Part shown: piece after piece, positions 57,826-64,000 of the stretch
How positions within the stretch are numbered: the first letter of the stretch is position 1
Layout: each line of letters opens with the position of its first letter
DNA from: Gnetum montanum
Taxonomy: Eukaryota; Streptophyta; Gnetopsida; Gnetales; Gnetaceae
Assembly: GCA_015680685.1 (NCBI GenBank)
Contig: MNCI01015499.1
Span: 1,676,028-1,740,027, forward strand
Reading direction: 5' to 3'
DNA: 64,000 nt
Notes under the pieces: generated by a model
Told to the model about the DNA's origin: nothing
Databases searched by the model: none
What the model saw: the letters and a program-made list of their open reading frames with translations, nothing else
Translations under genes and position numbers: made by a program

Positions 57826-59626
57826 TGAAACACCATAAAATTTTAAGACCCTCATGCTTTAGCAGAGTCTTAGAATTTGGGCAAGGATTTTCACAAGTGC
57901 AGCATCATGATGAGTCCATAGAATGGTGGGCACTAAGGATCCACTGTACAGTCTGGCAAGTTTTCTATCTCCAGGGCTGACAAGCTTACTGGACTCTCTA
58001 GTTTGCCCAACTAGACAATTGACTCGACTGGTAGTCTACCCAAGGACCATGATAGGAGTTGTCGAAAGTGTTTGGGATGAGCAAAATAGTTCAGAAAGTT
58101 TTCTAGCATAGAAGTATGCTATGCTATGCTATGCTATTCAGCATAGCAAGCCTCAAAGAGATTAATCAAGCATCTAAAATGTAAGTTGATGACAAGTTGA
58201 TCTTCCAAAACATTTGCCCATATGTTGCAACCATCAAGAAAACTTGTTTTACCAACAGCGTAGCACAGCATAATAGGGACAAAGCGCACAAAGGTCCCCC
58301 TTTGCCAAATGACTCCAACAATAAGATTGCACTTAGCCATCAGGCCTCGAGCAAGGTTTCTTGGTAGAACATGGCAGGATTGAACAATGAAGCATGATAC
58401 ACTAGCTGCTACGCTGTGCTATACTACGTAGTGTAGCAATGATGCAAAAGCGACAGAAATGTTCCAAAGGTGAATTTAACAAGTCTAAAGGCTTTCCAAC
58501 ATATGGAGGACAAAGGTTGTAGTTGGTTGCCTGACCAAAACTCACACAAATGCTCTTGGCTCCTATGCAGGTTTTTCTATCAAGACCAGTGGCTACACTA
58601 TGCTACCCTACGTAGCATAGCACAGCGTAGCGAGTAGTTACTTACGCTATGCCAATGTGCTGAAAAGCGTAGGTAGTGCAACATTGGCATGGAAGCATCA
58701 AGACATCCTCAGTCTCTATAACTTGTTGGCAATGATTATTCTTGCCCTGATATCTCTTTGGTGGAAAAAATTAGCAAGTTTGCTTTACTTTGCATACCCC
58801 TAGTCAATCCCCCAAAAATTGTTCCTACGCTTGACCCTGCTTGCAAGAGTAGGAAAGACATAGTCCTGGAGCATAGGCTCCATTTTGGTTGCATTGTTAG
58901 CACATTGGATTCTAGCACACATGGTTTCAGCAGTATGGTCACAACATAAAAAAGCTCACCTCTAGCATCTCACACCTACATAGTACAGCCATGTTTACAC
59001 CTTGTGGAGCCTAGGACACATGGCATCTAGACTGCATTTTTCTCCTGGTCCTAGCCCTATAAATACCCTGGCAAAAAATGCTCGAGGGGTTGGCAAAAAA
59101 GTTGTCTGTTGGGTTGACTATTGGCTTTTAGCATCGATTGGCTTTTAAGTTGGCTTTTGGAGATCATAGTTAGCAATTTTTGGCACTTTGGTTGGCTTTG
59201 AGTTTGCTGGTTGGCTCCATGGTTCAGAGATCTATGAGCATACTACTCTATGTAAGCTGTGCCTCTTCTGTGTTGCATGTTCTATTATACACCTTTTAGC
59301 AAAGCAAAGGATTAAACTCGTGACCTTGGGGCAGTGCACTTTCTCACCCAAGTTGTTTTTGCTATTCACTTACTATCATCATTGTTTTTGCATTATTTTC
59401 ACCGCTTTACATTTTTCGATCATCAATTTACTTCACATTTCTCACTTTTGAAACAAACGTTTACAAAAGTTTAAGATACACCGATTAATCCTTGTCTGAT
59501 CGACCAAATCGTTCAGGGCACCCTGCTTCCGTTTCTCTCCAACATGGCCCTCACATGGATCCAAGGTTAAACTGTTCACCCAACAACCTCTCGGTGTTCC
59601 AGCCATCAACGTTTTCAATCGCTACA
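57826..59626 (+). repeat. 3' LTR of element I
   Basis: 1801 bp, direct copy of 41038-42872. TATA box TATAAATA at 59058-59065. Differences from the 5' LTR are mostly transitions plus length changes in the GCTAC-rich clusters (near 58120 and 58405). Confidence 0.9.
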
Positions 59627-59631
59627 GAATT
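59627..59631. repeat. Right target duplication of element I (GAATT)
   Basis: Pairs with GAATG at 41033-41037. The undisturbed sequence in the solo LTR reads ATGAATGCCTGTGATTTG (21767 onward), so the right copy carries one change. Confidence 0.85.
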
Positions 59632-59677
59632 CTTGTGATTTGTATGGTTGGATGTAGGGGTACCTCGTCACTCATCA
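59632..59677 (+). repeat. 5' LTR of F, second part
   Basis: CTTGTGATTTGTATGG to CACTCATCA completes the LTR split at 41037; total about 870 bp, close to the solo LTR (855). Confidence 0.85.
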
Positions 59678-59678
59678 T

Positions 59679-59696
59679 TAGTGCTATTGCTAGGGA
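59679..59696 (+). promoter_or_regulatory. Primer-binding site of F (tRNA-Asp type, decayed)
   Basis: TAGTGCTATTGCTAGGGA one base after the LTR; equivalent to TGGCGCCGTTGCCGGGGA with transitions only. Confidence 0.75.
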
Positions 59697-59884
59697 CTAT
59701 AGTTCTACATGCGCTATCTAAGCTGAGTGAAACTTAATAACCTCATTATTTAAACCCTAAGAGTCAAATCTTATGAAAATAAAATCTATTAAATTAAATT
59801 AAACCTTAACTACACACTACCTATAAATTCATTAGCATAAAATATCTTCTTCTCACAAGAGTCCATCTCTGCCCAGGGCAATCT

Positions 59885-61980
59885 AGGTGCCTCAACAATA
59901 CCAAGTGGTAAATGCTCATCCCGATGAGTATGTACCTAACTTCATCTTCATCTTGCATCAAGATGAACTATTTTGGTGGTGTAACATGGAAGGCAACATT
60001 GTGTTGCCACCTAATCAATCTATTCTAGCAATGCTCTAGCTAAGGCTCACACGACATGGGTTTCAATATCTTCATGGAGAATACAAGATGTGAGATCCCG
60101 ACTCAAGGGATTATCATCCCACTAAAGCATAAAGATTAAGGGATCATCAGCTAGAGCACCAACAAGAGCTTGTGAAGGGCAAGGGGTCAAACATTTTTTA
60201 CCTTCGCTTCGTCCATTTGATGGAGGTGACCACTTCTTTAGTGATTCTCCTCTCTTTAACTTTGTTCAAGGAGCCCTCAACTAGAATGTGCAATCCACAA
60301 TTCATAATCCAGGTTCTAGTCAAAACGGATCCAATGAAAAAAATGGATTTGAAGAGGTAAGTCAAGATAAGGGGGAAAAAGAAGATCATGATCACGATCA
60401 TGGTTGTAATCTTGGAGAAAAGGTGATAGGAATCAATGTAGAGAAAGTTCTCCTTCTTCCTCTCCTTCATCATCTTCTTCTTCTTCATCATCTAGCTCAA
60501 ATTATGGCCATAGAAGGAATAACCATGATGGAGGTGATCGACGGGACTAGAACAACAGAAGGGACCATTAGGACAATCATGATCGAAGACATGGACAATC
60601 CAAAGAGACCCATCATCAAGAAAGAAGGGCTAATAGAGAACATTGTAGGCACCATCACCATGGCCTTGATGAACCTCTACTTGCCACTTGGGACATGTTG
60701 AACATTGTAGAGGCTCTAAGAATTCCAATGAGGCACTTGAAAGATAGCAAAATAAAGAGGCTGAACATGAATAACATCACTCAATTTGAGGAAGGATACG
60801 ATGTGGATCTGCAAAATCATCTTCAGGCCTTCCAAGATGCATGTGCCTTGCAAAATATTAAAAATGATTGGTAGAAGCTAAAATTATTTCTAAGGACACT
60901 CATAAACAAAGCAAAAAATTAGTACCGATCATTGGAACCAAAATCAATCATGCGGTGGAGTACGATGTTGGAATTGTTTAATGTCAAATATTAAACATAC
61001 TCCTAAGTATCCAATCTAAGGAAGTAGATCCATAGGTGGAAACAAAGAAGCCATGAGCCCTTGGATGTTGCTATTGGCTGATACTACTCTCTATTGCATA
61101 GATGTCCTAGCCATGGATACTCTCAACTTGATTAGCTTCGCCATATCATAGACGGGTTGTCGTTTGAAACCAAGAAAACGGTGTCTATGCCCAAGGGAGA
61201 TTAATAGAGTTAAGCACCCGCTGGATTCAAAAGTTAATTGAGTAGGTAACCAAGGAGGAGGGAGAATTGAGAAAATGAGAAAGTGCAGAAGAATATAACA
61301 TGGATCCTTCTATCCGAAAAAGGGGGGTTCGATTTTGTGATAGTGAGGATGAATTAACAAGAGATGAGGTGGCTAATCAAAAAGCCTTGCCACTCTATAA
61401 ATTGCAATCTGAAATCATGGCTAAGACTGATTAATTATGGGACTCCATGGACAGTAGGTTTCAGGCTATCTTAAAAATTACTGAAGAGTCTAAGGAGCAA
61501 AGTGGTGAGCGTGAGTGCGAGAGATGTAAGGAAGCTGAACATGCCATATCTAAGGGTAAGGGTAAAAAGGCTACGATAAATATGGCTATAGATAGTGACT
61601 TAGATGATGGTGGTGGTTGTGACATCTGTCAATATGAACAACCTAAGGGATGTTGTCCAATTGTGTCACACTTGTAGGAATCTAGGGTGTATGCCTTACA
61701 TCCATGACTTGCATAAAGGCAAACACCCAAAAGATTGCTTTATCCATAAGGCAATCCTTGACAGTTCCACCAACCATAGCAGTGCTATCCAAGTGGAACT
61801 CCATTGCAACCCTATGAATTGTACCAGCAGTTATAGCAACCACAATCATAGGTGTTGCCACCTCCAAGACAACAATACCCTTACTGGAAACCAGACCCCT
61901 ATGGTTACTATGTTCAACAACTTTCATCTCCATAGGACTCCTCTGGTCATGTTGTCACTTACCAACCTCACACTACCCTC
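59885..61980 (+). pseudogene. Element F gag (decayed)
   Basis: The start region has DEYVPNFIFILHQDE followed by MEGNIVLPPNQSILAML near 59987, as in H. A basic and serine-rich stretch follows near 60360-60560. Gag core text (near 60700-60960) parallels H, and at 61447-61677 a lysine-rich segment ends DDGGGCDICQYEQPKGCCP, a short Cys-rich motif also present in H. Stops and shifts are frequent. Confidence 0.7.
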
Positions 61981-62299
61981 CTAAAGTATACCAATCACTC
62001 TATCCAAGGAGGGATGCCACCTACTATCCTCATGCACCTCCTGTCCCTACACCCACTCCTCCATCTCCTACATAGCTACCACCTGCTCCATCCATGCAAA
62101 GTGAATTGCCTGCCCAACCATAGCAAAGGAACACTATAAGGACAAATAATCTACAATTAATTAACCCATCAAGTAGTCAGAACCACAAATAAAGAAAAGA
62201 TCCTTCTTTCAAACTCACAATCCACCAAAGCCCTCAAACACATCAGTGGTTGGTAACCTTGCCCCTTCACCTTCCTTTGTTTCACCTTCATCTGAGTCT

Positions 62300-62940
62300 C
62301 CTTCAAACCAAAATCCCTCTCAAATCCATATTGTAATGTTGACCCATGTTGTATCTGATTGGATTTGAGTTGGTAACCTGCCCAAAAAGTTAGTTGATCT
62401 TGGGAGCCCCCTAGTATATTGCAAATTACTAGGAATAAGCTTTGTAAATCTCTTCTTAGCTTTGGTTCCAGTGTTAATTTGATCTCGCATGAGATGTACA
62501 AAATGTGGAACCTTCCTTCCTAAAAGAAAAGTAACATCTAGCTAGAATTGGTGGACCAGTCCATCACTGTTCCATTGGAACTTGTAGAGGACATTGTAAC
62601 TACCATTTGTGGATGGTCATATCCTATTGATTTCCTAGTAATCAAGATGGAAAACTGCAAGGGGGACTTTCCAATTATTATGGGAAAGATATGGTTAAGC
62701 ACCATTGATGCCAAAATGGGCATTAGAGATCTTTCCTTAAAGATCTCAAAAGAAAATGAATTTGGAAAGATCAAGAAGAAGAGGGTTCCATGTATTGCAT
62801 ACAACAATTCAGGGTGCCATTGTGTGCAAAAGTTATGGTCAATAAAGGGAACATATACCTCTACATGCAAGCAATGTGCACTAGAAGCTAAAATCCAAAG
62901 ATGTCTGTACGTAGTAGCCACAAATCAGGAAGGCACCTAA
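62300..62940 (+). pseudogene. Element F protease region (decayed)
   Basis: The active-site area near 62430-62480 is degraded. The following part is open at 62548-62940 with LVDQSITVPLELVEDIV, TICGWSYPIDFLVIK and DFPIIMGKIWLS (the I-L-G-R-P-W equivalent). It parallels 33580-33960 of H closely. Confidence 0.7.
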
Positions 62941-63099
62941 TAGCTGACAACTGATTCCAATAGCAGTACATTGTGTATGGAACCTACTAATGGCCTAACA
63001 TACGAATATGTTGCAAGTATGGATGAACGTGAACAAGTTCATCATCAACTCTCCAAAGGAGTAAATGATGATGTCAATTGGAAAGAGCTGAAAATTCTT

Positions 63100-63481
63100 G
63101 ATAATTTTAAATAAGAGCCCCTTGAATTGAAGACACTACTAGCTAGAATGGAGTATGTGTTCTTGAAAAATAGAAGGCTGATCATTATTAATCCCAAACT
63201 TGCTACAGAACAAAAGAAAATGTTGATGAAGGTTGTGGAAAAATAGTCAGCAGCTTTTACTTGGTTATATTCCAAGCTCACTAGGATAGATCCAAAAATA
63301 TGCCAGCACCGTATATACAGTGACATTGCTATTAAGCCGAAACAATAGTCATAGTGACATCTAAATCCCAAATTAAATTAGATTGTCAAAGACGAGATTG
63401 AACAACTCCTCAAGATGGGATTCATCTACCCTGTCATAGGTAGTGAGTGGATCAATCCACTCGTGATTGTGCCCAAGAAAG
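63100..63481 (+). pseudogene. Element F reverse transcriptase, N-terminal part, cut by J
   Basis: KTLLARMEYVFLKNRRL, LATEQKKMLMKVVEK, RIDPKICQHRIYSDIAIKP and GSEWINPLVIVPKKVK are the N-terminal blocks of an Athila-type reverse transcriptase. The frame ends right after VPKKVK, where a TGAAACACC LTR begins. Confidence 0.8.
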
Positions 63482-64000
63482 TGAAACACCAAAAAATTTC
63501 AGGTCTTGGCATCGTGATTACAAATATGGCTAAGTATCAAAACTGTGGCACTTTTTCCATATTTTTCCAGATTTGCAAAATTTTTCCAAGTGATAGAATG
63601 CTGGCACTTTCTGCAGATTCACATGTCATCCTGTCACGATGTGTAGTGTAGCACCTTGTCTACTGCAGCATAGCACCCAGTTATGCGACATAGTATAGCG
63701 TAGCGTAGCACCATGTCTACTGCAGGATAGCACCCAAGTATGCTACTTAGCGTAGTGCAATGTAGCACCATGTCTACTATAGCGTAGCACCGAGTTACAC
63801 TACGTAATGTAGCATAGCGTAGCACCTTCTTACGATGCGTAGCGTAGCACCCGATTACACTGTGTAGCATAGCGCAACATAACATCCTATCATGCACAGT
63901 AGACATGGGCAATTAATAGTAGATAGTGTACAGTAGATAGTAGACAGTGTGCAATAGACAATGGATGGGCACAGTAACACGAGATGAGTGTAGTAGACAG
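63482..64000 (+). mobile_element. Element J: start of a Tat-like LTR inserted in F
   Basis: TGAAACACCAAAAAATTTCAGG equals the LTR start of elements A and I. CAAATTTTTCC-type text and TAGCGTAGC clusters follow, as in those LTRs. The five bases before it (GAAAG, 63477-63481) would be the target duplication. The window ends inside the LTR, so whether J is solo or complete is unknown. Confidence 0.75.
63651..63878. repeat. 57-bp tandem repeat in the J LTR
   Basis: Four units beginning GCACC at 63651, 63708, 63765 and 63822, each with a CTACTGCAG- or CTACTATAG-like middle and a TAGCGTAGC end. A looser GTAGACAGTGTGCAATAGACA-type array continues from 63895 to the window end. Confidence 0.8.

Larger units (their letters stand above)
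41038..59626 (+). mobile_element. Element I: complete Tat/Ogre-type Ty3/gypsy retrotransposon with an antisense multi-exon gene
   Basis: 18.6 kb. LTRs 41038-42872 and 57826-59626 start TGAAACACC and end CGCTACA. GAATG (41033-41037) and GAATT (59627-59631) are the 5-bp target duplication. Order: gag (with an assembly gap), protease, a 6 kb region with an antisense gene, reverse transcriptase, RNase H, a second archaeal-type RNase H, integrase, 30-bp tandem repeats, polypurine tract. The second RNase H and the large size mark the Tat/Ogre group. Frames are broken by scattered stops, so this copy is not autonomous. Confidence 0.9.
40214..63481 (+). mobile_element. Element F: Athila-type Ty3/gypsy retrotransposon (+ strand), split by I and J
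   Basis: The 5' LTR is split into 40214-41037 and 59632-59677 by element I. A primer-binding site, gag, protease and the start of the reverse transcriptase follow on the right. The frame stops at 63481, where a Tat-like LTR (J) begins. F lies inside the RNase H of G, so it is younger than G. The rest of F would be beyond the window. Confidence 0.8.

Noticed and set aside
1-64000. tRNA, rRNA, CRISPR arrays, bacterial-style operons or host plant genes
   Set aside because: No cloverleaf, rRNA core or spacer-repeat pattern was seen; every recognisable coding region belongs to a transposable element.

Overview
This is plant nuclear DNA from a retrotransposon-dense, probably heterochromatic part of a large genome. 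Evidence: plant-type Ty3/gypsy elements of the Athila and Tat/Ogre kinds (primer-binding sites, polypurine tracts and pol domains are readable), a plant L1-type LINE with a DUF4283-like ORF1, GT-AG introns, TATA-box LTRs, and no recognisable host gene. I cannot name the species. Almost every coding frame is broken, mostly by TAG, TGA and TAA codons where CAG, CGA or CAA is expected, and primer-binding sites carry the same C-to-T and G-to-A changes. This is the pattern of long-term decay of methylated DNA. The one clear exception is an intact, apparently young LINE.

Layout, left to right. 1-3618: 3' end of a Tat-like element (A, + strand), ending in a 1.7 kb LTR. 3619-8553: old unassigned DNA holding a very decayed LINE-like reverse transcriptase (5220-6330) of a different lineage from the intact LINE. 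8559-20648: element B, a non-autonomous LTR element with about 2.9 kb LTRs around only 321 bp of internal DNA. Its right LTR is split by the intact LINE (13919-19716, - strand, perfect 13-bp target duplication). 20965-21819: solo Athila-type LTR (+). 21961-40213: Athila-type element G (- strand), split by H. 23834-37572: Athila-type element H, an aberrant copy whose two ends are inverted 5' LTRs facing outward, yet which has a 5-bp target duplication. 40214-63481: Athila-type element F (+), whose 5' LTR is split by element I and whose reverse transcriptase is cut by J. 41038-59626: element I, a structurally complete 18.6 kb Tat/Ogre-type element (+). 63482-64000: start of another Tat-like LTR (J).

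How the parts work together. F, G and H carry gag, protease, reverse transcriptase/RNase H and integrase, primed from a tRNA-Asp-type site. H also carries a downstream coiled-coil ORF in the position where Athila elements hold an env-like gene. I carries gag-protease and, 6 kb further on, reverse transcriptase, RNase H, a second (archaeal-type) RNase H and integrase. The 6 kb between holds the most striking object here: a decayed multi-exon gene on the opposite strand, with its own TATA box and a run of introns whose phases agree, five of them checked to the base. Nesting gives relative ages: G is older than H and F; F is older than I and J; B is older than the LINE.
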